Positions 9,738 to 19,700 of a DNA stretch of 64,000 nt are shown here, piece after piece (within the stretch, counting starts at the first letter, position 1; each line of letters opens with the position of its first letter). The translations under genes were made by a program, and so were the position numbers. The stretch is from Paludibacteraceae bacterium. GTDB lineage: Bacteria; Bacteroidota; Bacteroidia; Bacteroidales; Paludibacteraceae. The DNA lies in contig JAFZLC010000030.1 in NCBI GenBank assembly GCA_017551675.1, positions 103,604-167,603 of the forward strand, in the 5' to 3' direction. The notes below the pieces were generated by a model. That model was not told the DNA's origin. It saw nothing but the letters and a program-made list of their open reading frames with translations, and did not search any database.

Positions 9738-9884
9738 ACTCATTTATATGTGTATGTATATACTACTAATGGTCAATTGATTGGTCACAAGCAATGTAGT
9801 CAGCACATTATTAGTATTCCTATGAACCAAGGTATCTATACAGTGAAGACAGGAAATGTGGCGAAAGTTGTTATTGTTCGCTGA
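9738..9884 (+). pseudogene. Remnant of a secreted protein: T9SS type A-like C-terminal domain
   Basis: An open frame of 48 codons from ACT at 9738 to the TGA at 9882-9884, preceded by an in-frame TAA at 9735. Its translation reads VYTTNGQLIGHK, then IPMNQGIYTVKTGN, then AKVVIVR before the stop. This is the usual layout of a type A sorting domain (V-Y-nnG-L, then P-G-IY-V, then K-V/I-V-basic-stop). There is no start codon or upstream protein, so it looks like the last piece of a lost secreted protein. It lies between the HTCS terminator and the end of the defence block, a possible deletion or insertion boundary. Confidence 0.6.
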
Positions 9885-10094
9885 TGAGGGAGCAGAGAAC
9901 TTTTGGTTATACTGATTTATGAGCTAATTGTAAATTGTTTTTTGAATTGTTTCGCTCTATTATACTCCTCAAAATTTAGATGACAGAGGTACAAATAAAA
10001 TTGTGAATTTGTAAAATTCTATAAGCGCTGGGAAGAAAAAGTAAGTATGAATCTTTGTTTAAGGTCGTGTTGGACGAACAGAAAGACAACTTAA

Positions 10095-12050
10095 TTATAT
10101 CTTAGTAGATGCTACAATCAATGATGAAACTTTTATTCCACCCAAATAATCGTCTAAAGACACCCCATCTACCAAACAGTTTTTCATAAAAATTTCTTCT
10201 GTAATTCCTAATGGAAGATTTATCAATCTTTCGACAAATTCATTCAACTTTGGTGTCGCTGTTTTCAAACGATGAGATAGATTCTTTGCTCTTGTATCGA
10301 AATCGTAAAACAATATGCCATTATATTCCCAAGTAATATTTTTACATTCTGGCATAATACTTACCAACCTGTCTCCTTCAATAATCACCAAATCCTTATC
10401 CAGTTCTATTTTGCATTTATAATTATAATTAATTGTGCGACGATTGAATTCAATTATTGCGCCTTTTCTAATAACCAATTCTTTTTCAATCTTTATTAGT
10501 TTTGCAAGCTCTTCATAGAAATCAAATGCTTTTAAAAGTTCCTTTTTATATATTGGATTAGATAGTCGTTGAAAATGAGCAGATGGATTTAATACTAATA
10601 GTTTTGAGTCATCAAATAGATTCTTAATATCAGCAGATATTGGTTGTCTATTGTGGGAATAGAAATCTATTAATTTCTTCCATAATACCTGTAAACTCAC
10701 AAATCCCCCGTCTGCTTTGGTTCTTAACTCTATAGGGAGCAAACCACCTATCAGTTTCTCTAATGCTTGTCTGAGAAAAAGGGCCGATGCCGTATAATCT
10801 TTTGTGTCAAAATACTTTTTTGATTTTTCGATAGGTTCACACTCTCCTTCAATGATTACAGGATGCTCATGTTTCATTTTTTTAGACCATCCAACATACA
10901 TTTCATTCCATATCCATTTTAATTTTTGGCCATGTTGTTTGATTTTATGATACACAAAATCGTATAAGCTTTTGTCATGTGTAAAAAACAAAATTTGGTA
11001 TTTATTAGAATACTCTTTTATTAGTATGTCCAACAATGGCTCTCGATTACTCATATCCAAGCTAATCATCAAGTCATCGAGGACAAGAACTTTCAAGGCA
11101 TTGGGAACAGTGGTTGTGTTTACTCGATAATCTAATATTGTTAGCCTGATTGCCGTCGCCAATGCAGATAGTTTTGCTTCATTTAAAAACACATGTGGTT
11201 TCTTAATATCAACACTGAAGCCATTGTAATTGGTGATTTTCAATTCAATTTTAAAAGGATTCGATTTGTAATTTTTGTCTTTTTTTATATGGCTTGGCTT
11301 GCTATAAAGCAGCTGAAAATCCATATCATAACCAAGTTCTTTCAACCTAGCTTTCGCATTTACATTAATATAATCTATCAGTTTCGTAAACTCTGAATTA
11401 AAGTGGGCTTCAAAGTTGCAAAACTCTTTATATTGTGGACTGTTTTTATATACAAGAATTTTGTCTCCTTTATAATTAGTTGTGAATCCCGGACCATCTT
11501 GATACTCTGACCACATTGAACTTGCGTTTGCAAGAACCTTTCCTTTTATTCTAAAACTGGCAAAATCTACATAAGGCAATATGGAATATACGAACACATC
11601 GTACAAATCTGGTGTTTCGCTATTTCTAAATTCTTGAAATTTAAAAATCGACTGATAGTTTATAAAATCTGAAGCCTTTCGTGACTCTTGAGCATCTGAA
11701 TCTCCGCAGATACGATTATCTAACAATGATAATTCATAAGTCTTGGCGTTATCATCTTGGATTTTAATGTATGAATTCGAGTGTTCTTTATTAGAACTGA
11801 TTTCAGACATCAGAGGTGCATATATATTCACCAACGACTCATCGCTTTTATCTATAGGGAGGAAGTATTTCCTTGTTTCAGAAGGGTCTTTTAATGATGC
11901 TTCTAGCAGAGTATATAATCCCCAAAATATGGAGCTTTTCCCACTTCCATTTTCACCATAAAGCAATAGATGCTTTCCTCCAAGATGGATGGTTTCTTCT
12001 TTGCCAAAGAATTTGAAGTTAGATATAGTAATATCGTTGATTTTGCTCAT
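10095..12050 (-). CDS. SMC/RecF-like AAA ATPase of the Hma-like defence operon
   Basis: Predicted cytoplasmic ABC-type ATPase, last gene of the helicase-nuclease-methylase-ATPase operon. The N-terminus DITISNFKFFG is the beta-strand start typical of RecF/SMC/OLD-like ATPases. Walker A GENGSGKSS spans residues 32-40. A signature-like stretch LNEAKLSALATAIRL lies around 290-304, Walker B VLVLDD at 321-326, and the H-loop FFTHD at 355-359. Residues 400-651 form a helical then beta-rich C-terminal part with no recognised catalytic motif. HNRQPISADI at 466-475 repeats a peptide also found twice in the DUF1016 nuclease of the same operon. The start overlaps the methylase stop by four bases, so the two are coupled. 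In Hma-type systems the ATPase is an expected partner; its biochemical role is not known from sequence. Confidence 0.85.
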   Translation of the reverse strand: MSKINDITISNFKFFGKEETIHLGGKHLLLYGENGSGKSSIFWGLYTLLEASLKDPSETRKYFLPIDKSDESLVNIYAPLMSEISSNKEHSNSYIKIQDDNAKTYELSLLDNRICGDSDAQESRKASDFINYQSIFKFQEFRNSETPDLYDVFVYSILPYVDFASFRIKGKVLANASSMWSEYQDGPGFTTNYKGDKILVYKNSPQYKEFCNFEAHFNSEFTKLIDYINVNAKARLKELGYDMDFQLLYSKPSHIKKDKNYKSNPFKIELKITNYNGFSVDIKKPHVFLNEAKLSALATAIRLTILDYRVNTTTVPNALKVLVLDDLMISLDMSNREPLLDILIKEYSNKYQILFFTHDKSLYDFVYHKIKQHGQKLKWIWNEMYVGWSKKMKHEHPVIIEGECEPIEKSKKYFDTKDYTASALFLRQALEKLIGGLLPIELRTKADGGFVSLQVLWKKLIDFYSHNRQPISADIKNLFDDSKLLVLNPSAHFQRLSNPIYKKELLKAFDFYEELAKLIKIEKELVIRKGAIIEFNRRTINYNYKCKIELDKDLVIIEGDRLVSIMPECKNITWEYNGILFYDFDTRAKNLSHRLKTATPKLNEFVERLINLPLGITEEIFMKNCLVDGVSLDDYLGGIKVSSLIVASTKI

Positions 12051-15000
12051 AGTGTATAACTTGTATGTATTTGATACAGTAAATCTTTACTTCTTGTTTC
12101 TAATAACATTATACGCTGCCGTATGGGATTTTCAGATTGTTGATACCAAAGATAGAATGATTCTATTTCTTTTTGAATGTCTTTATGCCCATTATCCCAT
12201 GTATATTTATTTAAAAACGAGACAACATCTATTTGTTTATCCTTCATGTGTTGTTCGAAATACAACTCATAAACAACCATATCGACAATTTCTTCAATAT
12301 GTGAACTAATCCTTTTATTAGATGTGTGTGATAGTATGTTGGAATTGCCACTGTCATTCAAATAAACAATGTAATCAACCAATTGTTCTATTATGCCTTG
12401 AACTCTACAATTTGCATCTGTATTAGGAACTGGGAACGGATTGATATAATCCGTTTTGAAAGTATAGTATCCACCTCGTAGAACATAACCGGTATTTTGA
12501 ATGAAAAACCAGAAAAGTCTTGAATTGAATAAAGCTAGCCAAAATTTGTATCCTTCAACTACTTCTTTATTCTTAATATAACCATATATCTTTGTCGTGG
12601 AATAGAATTCACCATTGAAATCATAAGCGAAATTACCACCATATGATATTTCAGGAGCCACGAGTTTTTCGTTATCAAACAAAGTCAGATTCTTGGGATA
12701 TATATATCTATACCAAAATTCATCATTTTTCAAACGTCCATTCTCTCTGTCACGAAGAACATCTTCACATTCTTTTAAGTATGTATGTCCTAGTGGATAT
12801 AGATTGGACAACTCTTCTTCTGTATATAATATTGCTTTACCATTTTGTATCAAATACGGAAATATTACATATCGGTTGGTCCTGATGGCATCATATTTAT
12901 GAACATCTTCACCTTTGAGAAGAGGCTTCACCAAACCTTTTTCAATTTGCACTTTGCGTCCCAATTGTTTAGATTCACCTATAATACATTCACCGTCTTC
13001 AAAGCAATCATAAAGGAAATACACATCGTCTTTACTTGTTGCTAATCCTTGAAAAATCTTATCAAATACGTCTTTTATTCTTCTTGGCTGTTGTTCTAGC
13101 CTATCAAGAATTTCTGCCACTGCATTATTTGTCAATACCCATTGACTCTCTGACAATTTTTCAGAACTTATAATGGTTGCTTGCGCATTACTTAAAGAAT
13201 CAAGATATTGTTTTAGTTCTTCGTTTGAAATGAGGTCTTTATCCAATTCATGATATTTTAATACTTTACTATTTGGTTTAAACCATTGAAGTCCTGTATA
13301 AGTGGATGCATTAAAAACTTGATACGCACCAAAATTAATGATTTCGCATGCAGCCTCTTTTTCTGATATAAGTTTTCTTAAGCCCTTACCAAAAGCCGAA
13401 TTTGTCCACTTCGTTGGCATGATAAAATTGACAAATCCTGAATGATTAACAAGGCTTAATCCTTTCTCTGCAAAGGTAACATACAGATCAAAAGAACCCG
13501 TAGCTGATTTATAGTGATTAATTAAATAGTCTGCAAAAACGGAGTCAGACTCTCTTATACCCTGAATTCTGAGATATGGAGGATTTCCGATCACAATATC
13601 AAATCCTTCAATTACACCAAACATCCATTCCATATCAAAGAATGGGCTTACTGCATTTTGGTCGTATGGATTCCATGCGGCCAACTGTTTGGCATCTTCA
13701 GGTGCATAGTCGTTATTATCGGATAATAATTTCACTAATTGTTCTCGTAGTTCTTTGTCTTCTTTACGAAGGCGAGACTTTGCAGAAGCAGTTTTAGCTA
13801 AAAAGTGCTCATGACGGACACGGGCTAACTTTATCTTCGTTGGTTTAATATTGGGGTTTTCGAATAATGTTCCTGTAAATTCTCCCTCTTTTATTTTTTT
13901 TAGTTTAACCAGTGTATTTGCTGTTACGAATTTTGTTTCTAGGTTAGGCAATGGAGGAATGCCAAAATTAGGTTTGGAAGCATCCTTCTCAAAATCACAA
14001 ATCAATGAGATAAAAAATCGTAATTTACTAATTTGTGTTGCTATACTTTGAATATCAATTCCATAAATACAATTCTCTATGATATTTAGTTTGAGTTCAT
14101 AGGTGGTTTTGTCTGTTTCTATTTTCTGCAATAAATCCACTATTCTGTTCAGTAATCCCATCGGGAATGCTCCTGATCCACATGCAGGGTCAATAACTTT
14201 AATGCTTTTAAGTTTACCTGCAATCATTTGGTAATCAGACCAATGAAGTTCGTCAGGTGTAAAATCATCCTTGAACATAGAACGAACAAGTGGCGTGTCA
14301 CCGAGATATGCTATCAGACTTTTATCAACCATATAATCCACAATCTCACGTGGGGTATAGAAAGAACCACTTTGTTTACGGGCCGTTTCTTTTGTTTCTG
14401 GATTATATGCTCCAAGCAAATTTTCAAACACTTTTCCTAATAATTCAGGATCAAGTGCAACCTGTTGCTCTGTGGGTGTATTTTCTTCTATGGTAAAATT
14501 ATAACGTTTTAAGATATTAAGAATTCCTTTTTCTTGATGGAAGAAGAATATATTCGGAATAAATGCACGTTGTCGGTATCGTCCATTAGGGAAACGAGAA
14601 TCATTGCGAGAGAATCCATCGTAATTATATGCCTTCTCTACGCCATCAATTTTTTTCGTTTTGTCCAAGCATTCAAATAATCCACCATTTAGAAATGGAA
14701 CTTCCGAAAAAAGTTGAAGTATTTCATCCTTCGTGATTTTGAACATTTCTGCATACCGATAAAGAGTCTTCACATCGCGTTGTCCTTGCAAGGTTGCAAA
14801 TCCTCGTTGTCCTTCTTCATCTTCAATTGCGCGATTAAGTGTGGCAAAGAATAAATTTTGTAAAATGGCATTATAATAATTGCCTTGATCTATACTTATA
14901 GGATCAAAGTCAAGGAGAATATCTGACAAATCTTTTTCTTCAAACAATGTATCTGGCACAAGACCTTTTTGTTTGATAAACCAGACAAACATTAAGCGGG

Positions 15001-15646
15001 TTATCAAGCGTATTATTTTCTTTTCAATATCATCAAGATCATCCTCTGGGGTATCTGTATTGTTCGGGAAATAAATGCCTGATTCGGGATTGACAGCCCA
15101 TTGGAACCAATTGAATAAATCATTGTAGAATTCTTTCGTCAGAGCTTCCACAGAGAATGCCTCTTTGATATTCTCGAAAGAGATTCCATTCCGTTGCAAG
15201 ACATCGAAACGGCCTACTGGTGTGTTATAATAGTTTTCATTCTCGCCAAATACGTATGTATAACGCCTAGGTGCAGTACTTTCTCCTTTGATATCGCAGA
15301 CAAAAGATAGACGCCAGAGCGTACCACTATCAAAAACAGTAAGAGCTGCATCAAATTCGCCCCAGTTAGGATTTACAAACGACTTCACCAATTTGCGTAA
15401 TCCGACTCGCTTGCGAGCCACATTCCCATTTTGAACATGATAATAAAACAACCCGATACGGTAATTATCGGTGGTGTCGATAGTTCCAAGATAGTAACCT
15501 TGTTCGTCATCGGCAGTTGCTTCAATCAATTCTGGTTTTGCTTTCAACTCAGTGGCGTGGAAATAATGCTGTAACATTTTCTGCCATCCCTGTTGATCGA
15601 ATGGTTGTTGGAATATTTGTCGAAGTTTGTCTTTACTATAGTTCAT
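12047..15646 (-). CDS. Eco57I/PglX-like adenine-specific DNA methyltransferase
   Basis: Large (1199-residue) class I SAM-dependent DNA methylase of the type IIG/PglX kind, predicted to methylate adenine at N6 and mark host DNA. Before the catalytic core is FYTPREIVDYMV (429-440), common to type I and IIG modification subunits. SAM-binding motif I is DPACGSG (486-492) and the catalytic motif IV is NPPY (688-691). The C-terminal ~450 residues have the TaqI/Eco57I-like target-recognition composition (for example GGYYTFKTDYINPFPVP near 1040). The N-terminal 200 residues have acidic and lysine residues in a beta context (DIKGE near 118), but I cannot assign a working PD-(D/E)XK nuclease there. It lies 13 bases after the DUF1016 gene and overlaps the ATPase gene by four bases. 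Confidence 0.9.
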   Translation of the reverse strand: MNYSKDKLRQIFQQPFDQQGWQKMLQHYFHATELKAKPELIEATADDEQGYYLGTIDTTDNYRIGLFYYHVQNGNVARKRVGLRKLVKSFVNPNWGEFDAALTVFDSGTLWRLSFVCDIKGESTAPRRYTYVFGENENYYNTPVGRFDVLQRNGISFENIKEAFSVEALTKEFYNDLFNWFQWAVNPESGIYFPNNTDTPEDDLDDIEKKIIRLITRLMFVWFIKQKGLVPDTLFEEKDLSDILLDFDPISIDQGNYYNAILQNLFFATLNRAIEDEEGQRGFATLQGQRDVKTLYRYAEMFKITKDEILQLFSEVPFLNGGLFECLDKTKKIDGVEKAYNYDGFSRNDSRFPNGRYRQRAFIPNIFFFHQEKGILNILKRYNFTIEENTPTEQQVALDPELLGKVFENLLGAYNPETKETARKQSGSFYTPREIVDYMVDKSLIAYLGDTPLVRSMFKDDFTPDELHWSDYQMIAGKLKSIKVIDPACGSGAFPMGLLNRIVDLLQKIETDKTTYELKLNIIENCIYGIDIQSIATQISKLRFFISLICDFEKDASKPNFGIPPLPNLETKFVTANTLVKLKKIKEGEFTGTLFENPNIKPTKIKLARVRHEHFLAKTASAKSRLRKEDKELREQLVKLLSDNNDYAPEDAKQLAAWNPYDQNAVSPFFDMEWMFGVIEGFDIVIGNPPYLRIQGIRESDSVFADYLINHYKSATGSFDLYVTFAEKGLSLVNHSGFVNFIMPTKWTNSAFGKGLRKLISEKEAACEIINFGAYQVFNASTYTGLQWFKPNSKVLKYHELDKDLISNEELKQYLDSLSNAQATIISSEKLSESQWVLTNNAVAEILDRLEQQPRRIKDVFDKIFQGLATSKDDVYFLYDCFEDGECIIGESKQLGRKVQIEKGLVKPLLKGEDVHKYDAIRTNRYVIFPYLIQNGKAILYTEEELSNLYPLGHTYLKECEDVLRDRENGRLKNDEFWYRYIYPKNLTLFDNEKLVAPEISYGGNFAYDFNGEFYSTTKIYGYIKNKEVVEGYKFWLALFNSRLFWFFIQNTGYVLRGGYYTFKTDYINPFPVPNTDANCRVQGIIEQLVDYIVYLNDSGNSNILSHTSNKRISSHIEEIVDMVVYELYFEQHMKDKQIDVVSFLNKYTWDNGHKDIQKEIESFYLWYQQSENPIRQRIMLLETRSKDLLYQIHTSYTL

Positions 15647-15659
15647 TACAGTATATTAT

Positions 15660-16772
15660 TTATTTTATAAGTTTTTTTAATTCTTCCATATCTGGTAACG
15701 CATCCCTCAATGGCTGTGGCAATTCTTTGGATGTGCGATAAGTAGCGACCCCCATTGGTTTCGTAGTATCAGAAAATGACAATTCTACAATCTCCTCATT
15801 CTTTGTTTTACAAATAATGATACCGATTGAGGGATTCTCGTCTGGTAACTTCACATACTTGTCGAGCGCAGCCAAATAAAAGTTCATTTTCCCTGTGTAT
15901 TCTGGCTTAAAATCACCACGTTTTAGTTCGAAAGCCACAAGACTTCTTAGACGACGAGAGAAAAATAACAAATCGATAACAAACTCTTGTCCTGAAACTA
16001 TTAATCGATACTGATTGCCCATAAAGGTAAAATCAGGGCCAAAAGCCATAATAAAGTTTTTAATGTTTTGTACAATCTTTTGTTCAATCTCCCTTTCATC
16101 TACTAAATCAGTATCTTCAATGTTGATAAAATCCAACAGATACTCATCTTTGAATGATTGTAAGGCTCGTTGTTTAAAAGCAGTGTTGTCCAGGGTTTTA
16201 TTGAAATTTGTTTGTTGGATGGATCCTTCCTTTTTATATAGATTTTCTGAAAGATGGTATTTAAGTGTATCCTTACTCCAAAATTCCTTTGCACACCGTC
16301 TGATATAAAAAAGACGCTCTTCGAGTGTTTCCGTTTTCCTGAGGATTTCTCGATGATTAGTAAAACCGATGCTAAAGAAACATTCCAAATCGTAGTTATC
16401 CAAATCGGCAGCTATTGGTTGCCGATTTGTTAATGTGCTGAAATCAAGATATTTATCTAATTCAGCAGCAGTTAATTGCCGATTTAACACAGGACTCCAT
16501 GCCTCATAGAAAATGCGCATATTTTTGATGTTTGTCTCAGAGAACCCCGTAAGTCCTGGTAATTCCTGTTGAAGTAATTTTGAGATAGTTGCAATGGCAT
16601 TTGTGTTCCATGTACCAACACGACTGTGGACAGACACATAATTACCTACCCAGTAATAGAGTGAAAGCATTTCTTTATTCACCAACCTTGCAGCATAATA
16701 CCGACTCTCTAGGATGGCTTTTTTTATCGTTTTTACAGCATGTAGATATTCTTCGGAGATGATCTTTTCCAT
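15660..16772 (-). CDS. DUF1016 (YhcG-like) PD-(D/E)XK nuclease
   Basis: Member of the YhcG/DUF1016 family. The N-terminal half (1-190) has the usual helical DUF1016_N start (YYWVGNYVS). The C-terminal half (about 225-345) is a PD-(D/E)XK nuclease fold with Asp267 in VIDLLF and Glu282-Leu-Lys284 in FELKRGDF, so the active site looks intact. Two copies of a short peptide, NRQLTAAELD (97-106) and NRQPIAADLD (116-125), interrupt the linker between the halves. The second is encoded by a perfect 10-base inverted repeat. The gene sits 11 bases after the helicase and 13 before the methylase. Within a restriction-like operon it could supply or assist the cleavage activity; this is inference. Confidence 0.88.
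   Translation of the reverse strand: MEKIISEEYLHAVKTIKKAILESRYYAARLVNKEMLSLYYWVGNYVSVHSRVGTWNTNAIATISKLLQQELPGLTGFSETNIKNMRIFYEAWSPVLNRQLTAAELDKYLDFSTLTNRQPIAADLDNYDLECFFSIGFTNHREILRKTETLEERLFYIRRCAKEFWSKDTLKYHLSENLYKKEGSIQQTNFNKTLDNTAFKQRALQSFKDEYLLDFINIEDTDLVDEREIEQKIVQNIKNFIMAFGPDFTFMGNQYRLIVSGQEFVIDLLFFSRRLRSLVAFELKRGDFKPEYTGKMNFYLAALDKYVKLPDENPSIGIIICKTKNEEIVELSFSDTTKPMGVATYRTSKELPQPLRDALPDMEELKKLIK
16401..16429. repeat. Perfect palindrome inside the DUF1016 gene
   Basis: Inverted repeat CAAATCGGCA / TGCCGATTTG (16401-16410 and 16420-16429) with a nine-base loop. It encodes the second NRQPIAADLD-type peptide on the minus strand. Decayed relatives encoding NRQ peptides lie at about 16455-16484 in the same gene and at 10626-10652 in the ATPase gene. 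Confidence 0.8.
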
Positions 16773-16783
16773 TGGGTTCTGTC

Positions 16784-19700
16784 TTAAATGAATGTTTCTG
16801 ATATAATAATTTGTGGATCACTGACCTTAGGAACTGATTGATCTTGCATCTGTTCGCTTATAGTCTGATATTCACCTATCAATTCAGATAATTTTTGCTT
16901 TAGGTTTACCTCATCAGTTTTAACTTGCACTTTATCTCCTTTATAGTTTTTGGACAAATCACGTAAACGACGAGGTAACTGGGTATATACTCCTTTGTTA
17001 ATATAGTCTGTTAGTATTTTACATTGCACTTTCGTGGTATTGTCCGTAAACACCTGACATATCTTACGTAGGAAATTAAGGGCAGTCTTCGAGATATTAT
17101 CAAGGTCTGTTCGATTGATTGAGGCATCATCTGCTGCTTCTACATATTCAGTGGTGTATTTGCGTAAAACACGATTCACATGGTTGTAGTTCTTGCTGTC
17201 AGGCAGGAACGGAGCAGCCAGTTCTTCGGGCTTTGCCTTTAAATAACTTACAGCTTGAAGGAGATCAATAGGTTTGACATTATTATCTGTTGCAAGATAG
17301 AACTCTGTTTTGACATCAGATGATACATACACGATAGATTTGTCCTTATGTTTGCTTGTATTACGAGCCACACGACTTTTTAAAGGCAATTGCTTTACTT
17401 TGTTGTAGAGTTCAGGGTTGTTATTGTATACATCACGTAATTCACGAATCAAAGCTATTTTTTCATCTACGCTATCCTTTACATTATTGTCGTACATTTG
17501 GAATTGTTTGACGATTTCTTCTTTCGAATAAATCTGTACATCTTCACCAAAGGCGGAGTGAAAACCTTGTAACTTGACAAGTGCGTTCTCATAGAGTTTG
17601 ATTTGCTCATTTCCCTGTGGTGATGGATAGAACATGTAGTTATAAATATATTCAGCAAAAGAACCGATACGATTAACACGTCCGATACGTTGCATCAGTC
17701 GTGAAGCATTCCATGGAGAATCATAATTAACAATTATGTGAGAACGATGAAGATTGACACCTTCTGCCAACACATCAGAAGTGAGGATGATGTTGTATTG
17801 GTCTTTTTTTATCTCACTATTGGCATCAAAATTTTCTTTAATAACACTTGCCTTTTTATCACGATTGTCGGATGTAATGGTAAGAATGTCTTTTCGTTCT
17901 AGTTCGTTCTCTAATCTGTTTTTCAAATAATTTAGTGTGTCAACACTTTCAGAAAAGACTACTAATTTATGCGACATATTCCGGTTATCGAAAAATTCAT
18001 TTTCTAACTTGTTCTTAAACAAGTCAAATTTTTGGTCGTCTTCTTCTTTCTCCCAATCTGCATTAAGATTCTCAAGTACTAATTTGTCATGTTGCAGCAT
18101 TTTAATAAACTCAGGATTAAAGTCTTCCGCCTTGTACAGAAAATCACTTTCTGGATAGCCTTTTGATAGAACTTTCTCGATTATCTCGTCAAGTTCCATT
18201 CCTTTTGCCTGCAAATCCTTCACGTTAAAATCTGGAGCAATAATGACTTTGTTTTCTGCAAACATCTTTAGCATATCGTTGGTAATACGGAGTAAAGTAG
18301 CCAATGAAAGTTTAAAAGCATGGAAACTGCTTTCCAATCGTTTTACCATGTGAACACGATAGATACTTGCCAATGTTTGTCCAACGTGGACAGCATTACG
18401 ATATCTAGCGCGGAGTTCTGGATTTAGAAATTCCACGGCACGATAACGCGCATAATACAGATGTGGATTGAATTTGTCATCAGATAGGACATTCAATGTG
18501 TTAAAAAAACGGTTGCTTGTATCAGCATCCATCTGGTATTCGAGAGAAATGGGAGGCTGTGGCTTAGGGAATACAATACCTTGTGTTTCTAGATCCTTTT
18601 TATATTCAGGGTCATTTTCTATATTGTGACGAGTACGACGGACAGTTACTTTATCAATGACTCGTTCACGGATAACTTCATAAATTTTATCAACATCGGC
18701 AGTAACATCCCTTGTTTCACGTTCCTTCATCAACAAATTGTACGACTTGATGTGTTCAGCAAAAAAGCTTTTTAGATTAGGTATTCCATCAATAGTACAA
18801 TTCTGACTGTCTTGGAATAGTAATAGCAGATTAAGCAAATCTTCCGGACGGTTGTTAAGTGGTGTGGCAGACAATAGCATAACTTTCTTACGTTGGCTTT
18901 TCAACTGACCAGTATTGATACAATCTGCCTTGCAGATTTTCTGGAGTTCATCATATTTCCCAGAACCACCGTTTCGGAAACCATGTGCCTCATCTACAAT
19001 GATTAAATCAAATTCTTCTTTTGACTTGTATCTGTCTTTGCCATCTAATACTCTTGTTAAAATGCCATTTGTAATAAACTGTGCTTTATTGTAGATGCCA
19101 AATAATTTGAATGTTTTTTCCCAGTTATCACGAAGTGCGGGAGGAAATACAACAAGGATATTAGTGTTTCTTCCATTAGCTTCTATGAAACGTTTAGCAA
19201 TCATGGTGGCAACCATGGTTTTTCCAAGACCTACTACGTCAGCAAGAAACAGACCATTATGGCGCATCAGCATCTGAAATCCTTGAATGACTGCATCCGT
19301 TTGATACTTAAGTTCCTTAACTCCATTTGGCAATTGTATAGAGAAGTCATCCTCAATCTGATCACCAAAAGTGTCAATCAGCACTTTCAAATAAATCTCA
19401 TAAGGAGTAGGCTGATAACCCATATAAGTTTTTCGCTTAATGCTTTCAATGTCTTCTATTGTTAAAGCAACAGCTTCTTCCCATAGTTTTTTAAATTCCG
19501 AATGGCAGTAATCAACATCATCAAAGTCTTTCATGGCTACATTTAGTTCATAACGCGGAGATTGATTTATGCCAAGTCCTGAATCAGAAATATTAGAAGA
19601 ACCCATAATCACCCATCCATCTGTATGTTCTGTATGATTGTTAGGAAGACATAGATAGAATTTTGCATGAAGATTCTTTGTGGCATGTATTTTCATTTGT

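Noticed and set aside
12047..15646. Active restriction nuclease at the methylase N-terminus
   Set aside because: Acidic and lysine residues are present, but I could not place a convincing PD-(D/E)XK set, so the enzyme is called methylase only.
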